DNA of 64,000 nucleotides from Acinetobacter sp. ANC 5054 (GTDB lineage Bacteria > Pseudomonadota > Gammaproteobacteria > Pseudomonadales > Moraxellaceae): assembly GCF_002135295.1 (NCBI RefSeq), contig NZ_NEGG01000008.1:62001-126000 (forward strand), given 5' to 3'. Positions 1 through 9,199 of the stretch are shown here, in pieces. The first letter of the stretch is position 1. The number at the start of each line of letters is the position of its first letter. The notes beneath the pieces were generated by a model, which did no database searches, was not told the origin of the DNA, and saw only the letters and a list, made by a program, of their open reading frames with translations. Position numbers and translations under genes: made by a program.

Positions 1-612
1 GTCCTGCTTTTTAGCTTATATATCAGCTGGAATTCGACACAAAAATCTCGAATTGTGTTTTTACATAGCAAATTAGATCAATTAAACCGTGAAGCTCTGA
101 ATATCATGGCACACACAGATGTATTGACTGGCCTTAATAATCGACGGCATTTTATTCAATTGGCCAATTACCATATTCATGGTCAGCTCAAACCGATACA
201 ACCCTTAACTTTACTGATGTTTGATGTCGATAAGTTTAAAAATATCAACGATCAATATGGGCACTTTATTGGTGATCATGTTTTACAACAGATTGCTGAC
301 ATCAGCCGAAATGCGTTACGCAGCCAAGATATTATTGCTCGCTTTGGTGGTGAAGAATTTATCATCCTTTTACCGCGAACCACTCTGCATCAAGCTCAAG
401 AAATTGCTGAAAGGCTCCGAAAAGCAATCGAATCATCTTATTTAAAACTTGAGACACAGCAAAAGCTTAAGTTTACCGTGTCGATTGGGATCGCTGAATT
501 TGGACAAAAAAATCGTGATTTACACAACGTGATCCGCATGGCAGATCAAGCACTTTATCAAGCTAAGGCTTCGGGTAGGAACGCAATATCAATTTATAAA
601 ACAGCAAGTTAA
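1..612 (+). CDS. Diguanylate cyclase, GGDEF domain (5' end cut by window edge)
   Basis: The C-terminal part of a GGDEF protein, which would make cyclic di-GMP from two GTP. The frame is open from base 1, so the GTG at 55 is not a real start and the gene begins outside the window. The first visible residues are hydrophobic (end of a membrane segment), followed by a short linker and the domain opening HTDVLTGLNNRR. The active-site motif is GGEEF near base 345, and RSQD five residues before it fits the RxxD product-inhibition site, so it looks catalytically competent and feedback-inhibited. The next gene is a paralogue with the same layout. The signal sensed by the missing N-terminus cannot be judged. 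Confidence 0.9.
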   Translation, partial: VLLFSLYISWNSTQKSRIVFLHSKLDQLNREALNIMAHTDVLTGLNNRRHFIQLANYHIHGQLKPIQPLTLLMFDVDKFKNINDQYGHFIGDHVLQQIADISRNALRSQDIIARFGGEEFIILLPRTTLHQAQEIAERLRKAIESSYLKLETQQKLKFTVSIGIAEFGQKNRDLHNVIRMADQALYQAKASGRNAISIYKTAS

Positions 613-742
613 AACACAATTTGTAACACTCTATTGCACTGTTTTTGATCATGTATTCCATAAAATACCTAGTTTCAGGTAGTTCATTTCGCCCAATTTT
701 TATCCATAATTTTTGTAAGCTTTTAGCTATTGGAGAAAGGTC

Positions 743-2095
743 ATGTCGGTTAATGTACGAATGAGTTCCCGGACTGATTCGTCTGCTCATGGGGACCATA
801 AAAATCAGGCACATATGTTGAAATTGTCTGAATGTGATCTTGCAAATCGCGCTGAGATTGAACAAGCGCTTGCGGACCCTTATGCGCGTATCCCTAGCCA
901 GTTTAAAAGTTATTTTTTAAAGCATCAGTATAGCCATCAACTGCCTTATCTCCGTCAAATCAACTACATCGCACAGATTACCTTTCTGCTGTATTTCTTT
1001 GCAGATATGTTAATTATTCCTGACATGCTTTTTTGGTCAGGTTTATCTCGTGTTGCCATGGTCCTTGCTTCATTAATCGTTTGTTTTTATTTTTTTAGAA
1101 GCAAAAAAGACATTCGACTCTTGGATATGATTCTTCCCATTTCAACTACATGTAGTACCGCAATTTGGATTGGCTTATTACTGGCATCCAATAGTCCCTT
1201 TGTCTCTTCTTATATCTATGCTGCTGCTATCTTTATTTTAATTGCCAATGTCAGCATACAAACTCAGTTTAAGCCTGCACTATATTGCTCAGGCATGATT
1301 ACTGCGTTGGTCTATTTTGCTGTGGTAAAGTTGCTGGCTTGGCAGCAAGCATTAATCTTTGTGGTTGTTTCAATCCCTATTTGGATGATCAGCCTGCATA
1401 TGAGTTGGAACAATACCCTCAATGCACGTCGACATTTTTTGCGGACGCTCTTAGACGATTGGAATATGCATACCTTGAAAAATTTGGCGCATACAGACGA
1501 ATTAACGCAGCTTTATAACCGCCGTCAGTTTGTCCAAGTTGCAGAGCATCGTATTCATGAATGGCCGACGCCTGCGAGCACCTGTTTACTCATGTTTGAT
1601 GTCGATCATTTTAAAAAGATCAATGATAATTATGGACATGATGTCGGGGACCAAGTGCTGCAATGCATTGCCGAAACGACACGTAAGGAAATGCGTCAAA
1701 AGGATGTATTGGCACGCTTTGGCGGTGAAGAATTTATTGTGCTTCTGTCAGAAACACAAATTCAAGATGCGATGTTAATTGCTGAACGAATTCGTTTAAC
1801 ACTTCAAAATCAATGTTTGCTAAATATCGCGAATCACCCTATTAAATTCACAGTTTCCATTGGTGTTTCACAGCTTAAATCACATAAACAAAATTTGAAT
1901 GAACTGATTAAACAAGCTGATATTGCATTGTATCGTGCTAAAGAAAATGGGCGTAATCGTGTTGAGCGCTATGACCCAACAATGAAACCAGAAAATAAAG
2001 CCACTAAAGCGTGGAAGTCATTTAGCCATAAAACCAAAAGTGAATCAAAAATCGAAAATCAAAACGATCCATCATGGTCAATTGTATATAAATAA
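743..2095 (+). CDS. Membrane-bound diguanylate cyclase, GGDEF domain
   Basis: A 450-residue protein. Residues about 70-225 form five or six hydrophobic segments (a MASE-like membrane sensor that I cannot assign to a named type). They are followed by a short helix and a GGDEF domain that opens with HTDELTQLYNRRQ. The motif is GGEEF and the RQKD five residues earlier fits the inhibitory I-site. It should synthesise cyclic di-GMP at the inner membrane. The ATG at 743 follows a GGAG element and is preferred. The C-terminal 45 residues after the domain are polar and low-complexity. It is a tandem paralogue of the upstream truncated gene, and a clear terminator follows. Confidence 0.93.
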   Translation: MSVNVRMSSRTDSSAHGDHKNQAHMLKLSECDLANRAEIEQALADPYARIPSQFKSYFLKHQYSHQLPYLRQINYIAQITFLLYFFADMLIIPDMLFWSGLSRVAMVLASLIVCFYFFRSKKDIRLLDMILPISTTCSTAIWIGLLLASNSPFVSSYIYAAAIFILIANVSIQTQFKPALYCSGMITALVYFAVVKLLAWQQALIFVVVSIPIWMISLHMSWNNTLNARRHFLRTLLDDWNMHTLKNLAHTDELTQLYNRRQFVQVAEHRIHEWPTPASTCLLMFDVDHFKKINDNYGHDVGDQVLQCIAETTRKEMRQKDVLARFGGEEFIVLLSETQIQDAMLIAERIRLTLQNQCLLNIANHPIKFTVSIGVSQLKSHKQNLNELIKQADIALYRAKENGRNRVERYDPTMKPENKATKAWKSFSHKTKSESKIENQNDPSWSIVYK

Positions 2096-2102
2096 AATGT
2101 AG

Positions 2103-2136
2103 ATAAAAAAAGAGCGCTGGTGCGCTCTTTTTTTAT
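2103..2136 (+). terminator. Rho-independent terminator after the GGDEF gene
   Basis: Seven-base-pair stem AGAGCGC/GCGCTCT with loop TGGT, preceded by seven A and followed by seven T. The same hairpin with another loop recurs after the ATPase gene at 4637-4668. Confidence 0.9.
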
Positions 2137-2210
2137 TGAACAAATCTCAACCAAAAAGTATATTTAAAAAATCAATAAATATTTGAATATTAAAAAATTA
2201 AGGGGAAAAG

Positions 2211-4640
2211 GTGAAAATTAAGCGTATATCAAAAATTGATAATTTTTCAATTTTTAAAAATTTTGATTGGAATACTCATCTATCCATAGCCAATCAACAG
2301 AATCAAACTTATGACTTTAAAGATATCAACATTTTCTATGGTCGAAATTATTCAGGAAAAACTAGCCTTTCTAAAATTATTCGGGCATTAGAAACCAAAA
2401 GAATATCGAGTAAATATGATAACCCTAATTTTGAAATTCAATTTCAAACAGGCAACCCAATTACCCAAGTAAATCTTTCAGAGTTCACTCACCCAATTCA
2501 TGTTTACAACTCCGATTTCGTCAAAGAAAACTTAAAATTCATTCATGATGAAAATGCAAATATTGAATCTTTTTCTGTGACATTAGGTGGTGAAAATCAG
2601 CAGATTTTAGATAAAATTACACAGTTAGAAATCGAGCTTGGCTCAAATGAAGAAATTAGTAAATCTGGTATATATCTTGATATTCACAATAAAGATAATG
2701 AACTTAAAAGTGCTAAAACTGATCACCAAACTAAAGTACGTAACTTAGATAAAAACTTATCAGATAAAGCAACTCGTGGCTTAGAATCGATAAAATATCA
2801 ACATGACCTTTTTGGTGAGATTAATTACAACATAACTAAGCTTAATAGCGATATCGCTGAAGCTAAAAAATCTAATTTTCAAGTTTTAACTGACGATCAA
2901 AAAGCAGAAAAACTAGCATTAATAAGACAAACTGAATTACCCTCTCCACCTGACATACCTAAATACACTTTAAACTTCTTGTCACTTGTTCAAGCAACTA
3001 ATGAAACTTTAAAAACTGTTGTTAGCCTTAGTGGCAAAATTGACGAATTAACAAATAACCCTACACTAAACGCATGGGTACAAACAGGACATCAACTCCA
3101 CCATAATCGAGACACTTGTGCATTTTGTAGTAACAAGATTTCAGAAGAAAGAGAACAATCTCTTAAACAACATTTCAATCAAGAATTTCAACTCCTTCAG
3201 AGCAGAATATCAAAAGGTATTCAGTTTCTAGATAATGATTTAAATAGTGAAATATTAAAATTCACTTTAGATCTTAATCTCTATTATCAACAATATTACT
3301 CTAAGCTATCAGCATTAAGCTCAAATCTACACTCTACTTTTAGTAAGCAAAAAGCATCACTTAAACAACTCAAAGTAGCACTCGAGCAGAAACTAGAGAA
3401 CCCTTTTATAGAAGTAGAATCTATAAATCCGCAAGATTATTCTCTGGAAATAACAACTATTCTTAAGCAAATTTCTGATATTAGAGATAAGTGTATTCAA
3501 TTAAATAGTGACTTAAAAAATCAACAAATAGAAGCTAAAAATGCATTGCGCCTCAACCACGTATATCATTTCTTACAGGATATTAATTACACACAACAAA
3601 ATTTAGATATCGACCTATCTTTTCAAGCAATTGAACCATTAAAAACAGAACTCGAAACACTCAATTCTAGAAAAGCTACAATACTGTCAGACATTGAGAT
3701 TGAAAAAGCGAAATTAAAATCTGAGGGTGAAGCATGTAGATGCATTAATGAAATTCTACAGCATGATTTTGGTCATCAATACTTGAGTCTTGAGCCTATT
3801 GAAACCGTTAGTACTAATGGGCAATCTATAAAATTTGAAATACAGCGACTTAAGAATGGAGTTAAAACTAAAGCTCACAATTTGAGTGAGGGCGAATGTA
3901 GTTTAATTTCTTTTTGCTATTTTTTGGCTAAAATCCAAGATGATTTAGATCAAGGTAATAAACCAATTATTTGGATTGATGATCCTATTAGTAGTTTAGA
4001 TAGTAACCATATTTTCTTTATTTTTTCACTAATTGAAGAAAAAATAGTCGTCAATCAAAAATTTGGGCAACTGTTTATATCAACACATAATTTAGAGTTT
4101 TTAAAATACCTAAAACGGCTCAATGGCAAAAAATGGGGCAACATACAATTTTTCATTATTAAAAGAAACTTTGATTCCTCAGCTATAGTTCAAATGCCAA
4201 ATTATATGAAAAACTATTTTTCAGAACTTAACTTCCTATTTCATCAACTACATCTGTGCGCAAGCGAAGAAAACATTAACGATCAAAACTATAATGTTTT
4301 TTATAACTTCCCCAATAATGCTAGAAAATTTTTGGAGCTATATTCTAACTTTCACTATCCCGATGGATTCTCTAACACAGATACTGAAAAGCTCAAATCT
4401 CTTTGGGGTGAACATTTAGTATTTACCTTTACAGATAGAATTAATAATGAATATTCGCACTTAGCAGGAATATTCGAAAGATCCTTTACTCCCTTAGAAC
4501 AACCTGAGATGAATAAAGCTTCTTTTGCTATTTTAAAAAGAATTATTGCGTTAAATCCAAGACAATATGAAGGTTTCTTAAAAAGCATTGGAATCGAATC
4601 AACTGCTCTAGATCCACTTTACATAAAACTAACCACATAA
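2211..4640 (+). CDS. AAA_13-family SMC-like ATPase, RloC/PrrC-related (candidate anticodon nuclease or defence protein)
   Basis: An 809-residue ABC/SMC-type ATPase. The GTG start follows AAGGGGAAAAGG. Walker A is GRNYSGKTS (residues 44-52). Long coiled-coil-forming regions surround a CAFC motif (C303, C306) resembling a zinc hook. The signature is LSEGE (558-562), Walker B is PIIWIDD (585-591) and the switch histidine lies in STH (624-626). Past the ATPase head there is R705-x3-E709 and H750 in an NEYSH context, reminiscent of the Arg-Glu-His triad of PrrC/RloC anticodon nucleases. The Glu-to-His spacing (41) is not one I can match with certainty. The gene stands alone, is AT-richer than its neighbours, lies between core genes and is flanked by twin terminators, which suggests horizontal gain. 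No restriction-modification gene lies beside it. Its function is inferred, not shown. Confidence 0.75.
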   Translation: MKIKRISKIDNFSIFKNFDWNTHLSIANQQNQTYDFKDINIFYGRNYSGKTSLSKIIRALETKRISSKYDNPNFEIQFQTGNPITQVNLSEFTHPIHVYNSDFVKENLKFIHDENANIESFSVTLGGENQQILDKITQLEIELGSNEEISKSGIYLDIHNKDNELKSAKTDHQTKVRNLDKNLSDKATRGLESIKYQHDLFGEINYNITKLNSDIAEAKKSNFQVLTDDQKAEKLALIRQTELPSPPDIPKYTLNFLSLVQATNETLKTVVSLSGKIDELTNNPTLNAWVQTGHQLHHNRDTCAFCSNKISEEREQSLKQHFNQEFQLLQSRISKGIQFLDNDLNSEILKFTLDLNLYYQQYYSKLSALSSNLHSTFSKQKASLKQLKVALEQKLENPFIEVESINPQDYSLEITTILKQISDIRDKCIQLNSDLKNQQIEAKNALRLNHVYHFLQDINYTQQNLDIDLSFQAIEPLKTELETLNSRKATILSDIEIEKAKLKSEGEACRCINEILQHDFGHQYLSLEPIETVSTNGQSIKFEIQRLKNGVKTKAHNLSEGECSLISFCYFLAKIQDDLDQGNKPIIWIDDPISSLDSNHIFFIFSLIEEKIVVNQKFGQLFISTHNLEFLKYLKRLNGKKWGNIQFFIIKRNFDSSAIVQMPNYMKNYFSELNFLFHQLHLCASEENINDQNYNVFYNFPNNARKFLELYSNFHYPDGFSNTDTEKLKSLWGEHLVFTFTDRINNEYSHLAGIFERSFTPLEQPEMNKASFAILKRIIALNPRQYEGFLKSIGIESTALDPLYIKLTT

Positions 4641-4668
4641 AAAAAGAGCGCCGAAGCGCTCTTTTTTA
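4637..4668 (+). terminator. Rho-independent terminator after the ATPase gene
   Basis: Stem AGAGCGC/GCGCTCT with loop CGAA, A-tract before and six T after. The gene's TAA stop is inside the repeat. It is a near copy of the hairpin at 2103-2136. Confidence 0.9.
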
Positions 4669-4718
4669 TTGAAATAATTAGGTTACCCTAAATAGCCTCA
4701 AGCATAGCCTTTGCCGTA

Positions 4719-4757
4719 ATTTAGGCAAGAAACGTTGTTTCTTGAAAGCCCTAAATT
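4719..4757 (-). terminator. Long palindrome at the 3' end of guaA, possible terminator
   Basis: An inverted repeat pairs AAGAAAC with GTTTCTT around GTT. An outer arm pairs AATTTAGG with CCTAAATT, partly overlapping the guaA stop codon. No strong T-tract follows on the minus strand, so the terminator role is tentative. Confidence 0.4.
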
Positions 4758-6324
4758 ACTCCCATTCAATCGTAGCTGGTGGTTTAGACGATACGTCATA
4801 CACCACACGAGAAACGTCAGCAATTTCGTTCATGATACGAGTCGAAATTTTATCGACTAGATCATAAGGAAGGTGTGCGAAACGTGCAGTCATGAAGTCT
4901 ACAGTTTCAACTGCGCGAAGTGCGATTACCCATGCATAACGACGGCCATCACCGACTACACCAACAGATTTAACGGGTTGGAATACCGCAAATGCTTGAG
5001 CAGTTTTGTCATACCAGCCACTTGCGCGAAGTTCTTGCATAAAGATGTCATCAGCAAGACGAAGAATATCTGCATATTCTTTTTTCACTTCGCCAAGGAT
5101 ACGCACACCAAGACCTGGGCCTGGGAATGGATGACGGTAAAGCATTTCAAATGGAAGACCTAAAGTTGTACCTAAACGGCGAACTTCGTCTTTAAACAAA
5201 TCACGGATTGGCTCAACCAATTCAAAAGCTAAATCTTCTGGTAAACCACCCACGTTATGGTGTGATTTAATCACATGTGCCTTACCGTTTTTAGTTGCAG
5301 CAGATTCGATCACGTCTGGGTAAATCGTACCTTGAGCAAGGAAGTTTACGCCATCAAGTTTACGCGCTTCTTCAGCAAAGACTTCGATGAATTCACGACC
5401 AATGATTTTACGTTTTTTCTCAGGATCAACTTCGCCCGCAAGCGCAGTTAAGAAACGATTTTCAGCATCAGCACGAATTACACGGATACCCATGTTTTTC
5501 GCAAACATGTCCATCACTTGCTCGCCTTCGTTCAAACGAAGTAAACCGTTATCCACGAATACGCAAGTCAATTGATCGCCAATCGCTTTATGTAAAAGCG
5601 CAGCAACAACCGATGAATCCACACCACCTGAAAGACCCAAAAGAACTTTTTGATCGCCAATTTGCGCGCGAAGTTGTTCAACACGTAAATCGATAATGTT
5701 TTCTGAGTTCCAAAGGTTACGGCAACCGCAAATTCCGTGAACGAAGTTTGATAACAACTCAGCACCTTTCGCTGTGTGAGTCACTTCTGGATGGAATTGG
5801 ATACCGTAGAAACGACGCGCTTCGTCAGACACCATTGCGAATGGGCAGCTTGGGGTACTTGCAGTTACTTGGAAACCTTCTGGAATCGCAGTTACTTTAT
5901 CGCCGTGACTCATCCAAACTTTCAGTTTGTTTGCTGAATCTTCAAGGTCACCAATTAAAGCATCACGGACTTTAATATCAACTTCTGCATAACCAAATTC
6001 ATGTACTGTACCTGGCTCTACTTTACCGCCAAGTTGTTCTGACATGGTTTGTAGACCATAGCAAATACCAAGTACTGGTACACCAAGTTCAAATACAACT
6101 TGTGGTGCGCGCGGACTACCTTCTTCATGAACACTTTCTGGACCACCTGAAAGGATGATCCCGTTTGGGTTAAATGCACGAATGTCTTCTTCAGACATAT
6201 CAAATGCGTACATTTCTGAATAAACACCAGCTTCACGTACACGACGTGCAATAAGCTGACTATATTGAGAACCGAAATCCAAAATCAGGATACGGTCTTC
6301 AGTAATTTGGGTATTGGTAGTCAT
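4756..6324 (-). CDS. guaA: GMP synthase (glutamine-hydrolysing)
   Basis: Converts XMP to GMP using glutamine and ATP, the last step of GMP synthesis. The 522-residue protein has an N-terminal class I glutamine amidotransferase domain with nucleophile elbow GICYGLQ and the His-Glu of HPEV, then the ATP-pyrophosphatase domain with the P-loop LSGGVDSSV, and the C-terminal dimerisation domain ending in PPATIEWE. This is full length for the family. I chose the ATG at 6324 ([12 protein letters not shown]). A TTG nine bases upstream is possible but offers no better ribosome site. It is transcribed alone toward the inserted ATPase gene. Confidence 0.97.
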   Translation of the reverse strand: MTTNTQITEDRILILDFGSQYSQLIARRVREAGVYSEMYAFDMSEEDIRAFNPNGIILSGGPESVHEEGSPRAPQVVFELGVPVLGICYGLQTMSEQLGGKVEPGTVHEFGYAEVDIKVRDALIGDLEDSANKLKVWMSHGDKVTAIPEGFQVTASTPSCPFAMVSDEARRFYGIQFHPEVTHTAKGAELLSNFVHGICGCRNLWNSENIIDLRVEQLRAQIGDQKVLLGLSGGVDSSVVAALLHKAIGDQLTCVFVDNGLLRLNEGEQVMDMFAKNMGIRVIRADAENRFLTALAGEVDPEKKRKIIGREFIEVFAEEARKLDGVNFLAQGTIYPDVIESAATKNGKAHVIKSHHNVGGLPEDLAFELVEPIRDLFKDEVRRLGTTLGLPFEMLYRHPFPGPGLGVRILGEVKKEYADILRLADDIFMQELRASGWYDKTAQAFAVFQPVKSVGVVGDGRRYAWVIALRAVETVDFMTARFAHLPYDLVDKISTRIMNEIADVSRVVYDVSSKPPATIEWE

Positions 6325-6461
6325 GGCAAACAACTATGCAGGCAACGAATATAAGCGCCGTATTCTAGCATTTTTCTCGGACTTTCGCACACTATTCGGA
6401 CAGGGCCATAAATAATGATTTTTATTGCTTTTTTCACATCATAAAATGAGTCATTCAGAGA

Positions 6462-6493
6462 CAGGCATCATCGGCTTTTTAAAATGATGCCTG
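6462..6493 (-). terminator. Hairpin downstream of the BOF gene
   Basis: A perfect ten-base-pair inverted repeat (CAGGCATCAT/ATGATGCCTG) with a 12-base loop lies just beyond the stop of the BOF gene, between it and the guaA promoter region. No T-tract follows the minus-strand copy, so it may be a weak or non-canonical terminator. Confidence 0.4.
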
Positions 6494-6520
6494 CGGGGCC
6501 AATTTCACCTCAATACACTT

Positions 6521-6892
6521 TTATTCTGTCAGTTTTTCTATCTTGACCACTTCTACATCTGTCGGCTTGTAGCGGTGCGTATCAACTTCCCCTACCACAC
6601 GCACTTTTTCCCCTGCTTGAATGCCTGCGTCTTTCCAAAGATCATTGTCAATTTCCAGCAAAATTAATCCAGTTCCGTCATCAAATTCATAATTTTCCTG
6701 ATTCAAATGCTTAACCAAAGTCCCTGAAAGCGTGATTGCAGTTGCATCTGGCAAGCCTTTAATATCCGCGACTTGTACATGGCGTTCACTGGCTGCCTGA
6801 ATAATAGCAAGATCATCTCCAGCCCAAAGCTGGGAACTGACGCAAACAGCGCTGGCAAATAACATGAGTGCGATTTTTTTATTCATTTTCAT
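6521..6892 (-). CDS. Periplasmic BOF (YgiW/YdeI) OB-fold protein
   Basis: A 123-residue protein with a signal peptide ending near SSQLWA-GDD (cleavage about residue 24), followed by a compact beta-rich domain matching the bacterial OB-fold (BOF) family. Typical blocks are VADIKGLPDATAITLSGTL, YEFDDGTGLILLEID and VVGEVD. Family members such as YgiW and YdeI are periplasmic stress-tolerance proteins thought to bind cations or small cationic compounds; their chemistry is unclear. Starts at MKMNKK or two codons later are equally good. It appears to be monocistronic. Confidence 0.85.
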   Translation of the reverse strand: MKMNKKIALMLFASAVCVSSQLWAGDDLAIIQAASERHVQVADIKGLPDATAITLSGTLVKHLNQENYEFDDGTGLILLEIDNDLWKDAGIQAGEKVRVVGEVDTHRYKPTDVEVVKIEKLTE

Positions 6893-6977
6893 ACCTGTTA
6901 TGCAATGTTTTAGTATTCAATCTAAACAAAATTCTGTCCAGAGTTGAGTGAGTTTTTGTAACGTTTTCAAGCAAAAA

Positions 6978-7012
6978 TAAAGCGGTTTCCAGTCAGGCTG
7001 AGAACCGCTTTA
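6978..7012 (-). terminator. Terminator after the DoxX gene
   Basis: Stem AAAGCGGTT/AACCGCTTT with an approximately 15-base loop, A/T-flanked on both sides, 23 bases beyond the DoxX stop on the minus strand. Confidence 0.7.
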
Positions 7013-7034
7013 TTGTATTGCTGTACTACGCGTC

Positions 7035-7454
7035 TTATTTTTTTTCGATCAAATGATCAAGACTAATTTTACCTGCACCATGTAACATTAAGAATAATAA
7101 GCCACCTGACATAGCTAAGTTTTTCATAAGGTTAATTGCATCCTTAGCACCATTATGGAAGATAAATGCTGTAATTAAGCTAAATACCGTTAAGCCCAAT
7201 GCCGCAAAGCATGCTTGAAATCCAAAGAGTAAGGCTAAACCACCGCCAAGCTCAACCAAAATCGTCAAGGGAAGCAGCGCTGCTGGAACACCCATCGACT
7301 CCATATAACCTGCCGTTGCGCTATAACCTGTAATTTTTCCCCAGCCTGCCACTATAAAAATATAGGCCATTAAAATACGTGCAATGAGGCTGATCACGGC
7401 ATTAACTTGTGGCTGTAGACTGAAATTTTTCACGATCACATTTGGATTAAACAT
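7035..7454 (-). CDS. DoxX family integral membrane protein
   Basis: A 139-residue inner membrane protein with four hydrophobic helices and the family blocks ARILMAYIFIVAGWGKI and LTILVELGGGLALLFGF. The DoxX family includes a thiosulfate:quinone oxidoreductase subunit and many uncharacterised members linked to redox or sulfur stress. The substrate here is unknown. The ATG at 7454 is preferred because TAGG lies about eight bases upstream and the preceding 30 codons of open frame are polar and not conserved in style. No partner gene is adjacent. Confidence 0.85.
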   Translation of the reverse strand: MFNPNVIVKNFSLQPQVNAVISLIARILMAYIFIVAGWGKITGYSATAGYMESMGVPAALLPLTILVELGGGLALLFGFQACFAALGLTVFSLITAFIFHNGAKDAINLMKNLAMSGGLLFLMLHGAGKISLDHLIEKK

Positions 7455-7647
7455 AGTAAAACCTAATTTAATATTGCTCAGAAGATGTGCACAGCTTAGG
7501 TCGTTTCTTATTCTATTTAAATATGATTTTTTAAGATTCATCATTCTATTTATAGAACAAGCGCTTGGGAAATTAATTACGTTTTAATACTGACTTTGCC
7601 TATCGGGACTGATAGCATTTGGGCACTATTTCACGTATTAAAGCCCC

Positions 7648-8277
7648 ATGGAACTGATTGATTTTATATTACATGTTGATGACCATTTACTCGAGTTTAT
7701 AACCAATTATGGCGTATGGATATATGCAATTCTGTTTCTAATTATTTTTGTCGAAACGGGTCTAGTGGTCATGCCGTTTTTACCCGGTGATAGCTTACTT
7801 TTTGCAGCGGGTGCATTGGCAGCGTCTACAGGTGTCATGGATCCATGGGTTTTGGTCGTTTTACTCTTTATCGCAGCAGTATTAGGCGATACGTTGAATT
7901 ACCATATTGGTAAATATATTGGTCCACGTGTATTTGAAATTGAATCTCGTTTTATTAACCGTCAGCATTTGGTAAATACACAAAAATTCTTTGAAAAACA
8001 TGGTGGTAAAACCATTATTTTTGCACGTTTTATTCCATTCGCACGTACATTTGCACCCTTTGTCGCAGGTGCAGGCAGCATGAATTATAAGTTTTTCCTG
8101 ACGTATAACATGATTGGGGCCATTTGTTGGGTAGGTTCGTTTATTGCCTTAGGTTACGTATTTGGCAACATGCCGATTGTCAAAGACAACTTTACCCACT
8201 TAATTTTCGGCATCATTATTATCAGTGTATTGCCGGGTATAATTGGCTTTATTCGTGCCAAACTTAAAAAATCATAA
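7648..8277 (+). CDS. DedA family membrane protein
   Basis: A 209-residue polytopic inner membrane protein with the DedA/SNARE-associated (VTT) signature: the re-entrant FVETGLVVMPFLPGDSLLFAAGALAA region near residues 35-60 and the GGKTIIFARFIPFARTFAPFVAGAG block near 114-138. DedA proteins of the YqjA/YghB/UptA type are known or proposed to move undecaprenyl phosphate or phospholipids across the membrane and depend on the proton motive force. Because Und-P carries the polysaccharide precursors made later in this window, a role in lipid carrier recycling is plausible but not shown here. It is convergent with the LysE gene. Confidence 0.92.
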   Translation: MELIDFILHVDDHLLEFITNYGVWIYAILFLIIFVETGLVVMPFLPGDSLLFAAGALAASTGVMDPWVLVVLLFIAAVLGDTLNYHIGKYIGPRVFEIESRFINRQHLVNTQKFFEKHGGKTIIFARFIPFARTFAPFVAGAGSMNYKFFLTYNMIGAICWVGSFIALGYVFGNMPIVKDNFTHLIFGIIIISVLPGIIGFIRAKLKKS

Positions 8278-8298
8278 ATGATACGTAGTAAATTGGTC

Positions 8299-8892
8299 TT
8301 AAGAAAAAAAGCGTAGAACCACAGGAAACATCCCTAAAATCAACATCAAGGCCGACCCTTTATATAAGAAATCGGCCTTAATTTTTTGCGTTTTCCCTGC
8401 CAAAATAACACGACCAAATGACATCCAAAATAGTGCCACAGGTAGCAAGACCATACTAAACACAGCAAATACACTAATGAAATTAAACGGGCTATCCCAT
8501 GTTTCATATGGGAAAATTCCGGCAGCAAACAAGAGTGCTTTCGGGTTTTTTAAAGAGGCTAAAAACAGCTCACGTGGTTGAATCGAAGGATGTTTTTGAT
8601 TGTACTGATACAGATGTGAGGTCTTCCATAAGTGAAAAGCCAACCACAGCACGTAAACAATACTTAGAAAATGTAAGATATGAATCAGGTTAGGCCAAAC
8701 TGGTGTGCTTAAATGAATAATCAACGCCCAAATGTTAATGGCATAGAAATAACCCAACAGTTCTGCTGGAATCAGTTTAGTCGTTTGACTAATCCCTTTT
8801 TGATGTGCAGAGCTTGCCAATAATGCATTGGTTGGACCTGGGGTCATAAGCACCGCAATCATCGCCAATACAAAAAGCCAACTCTCAATCAT
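8299..8892 (-). CDS. LysE/RhtB family translocator
   Basis: A 197-residue membrane protein with about six hydrophobic helices and the N-terminal family motif MTPGPTNALLASS (usually PGP-N) followed by a GxxxA-rich second region. LysE/RhtB proteins export amino acids or related metabolites using the proton gradient. The middle block ASLKNPKALLFAAGIFP is also typical of the family. The substrate cannot be deduced. It faces the DedA gene tail to tail with only 21 bases between stops. Confidence 0.88.
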   Translation of the reverse strand: MIESWLFVLAMIAVLMTPGPTNALLASSAHQKGISQTTKLIPAELLGYFYAINIWALIIHLSTPVWPNLIHILHFLSIVYVLWLAFHLWKTSHLYQYNQKHPSIQPRELFLASLKNPKALLFAAGIFPYETWDSPFNFISVFAVFSMVLLPVALFWMSFGRVILAGKTQKIKADFLYKGSALMLILGMFPVVLRFFS

Positions 8893-9199
8893 AAAATTTG
8901 TTCAACCGTGTTAAAGCGCACACCTTAGCCGAAACTAATTTGCAAAAACAAGTACGCGAGAGGTCAGATCAAATGAATCTAGAATGAATCATCAAAAGAA
9001 ATAGTAATGAGTTAAATTGCAATTTTTAATCTAGTCTAAATTTTTTATTTATTATTTTCAAAAGCTTATTATTTTTAAACTATGACATTTTGATGACCAG
9101 CGGATTTAAAAAAAATGCCAGCACACGCTTGGTCTACTGACATTTTTTATTACACTTTTCTCAGGAGGGAAAGTTATTTCCCGTCACGAATCACAGGAT
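8893..9199. other. Gene-free AT-rich stretch with one terminator
   Basis: I find no credible reading frame here. The right part holds a hairpin, AAAAAATGCCAG paired with CTGACATTTTTT with one mismatch (about 9110-9147), that would end minus-strand transcription of the lipoprotein/ParA unit. The left part presumably carries the LysE promoter. Confidence 0.6.

Noticed and set aside
5568..5975. Open frames antisense or out of frame to guaA
   Set aside because: They are shadows of the guaA coding sequence.
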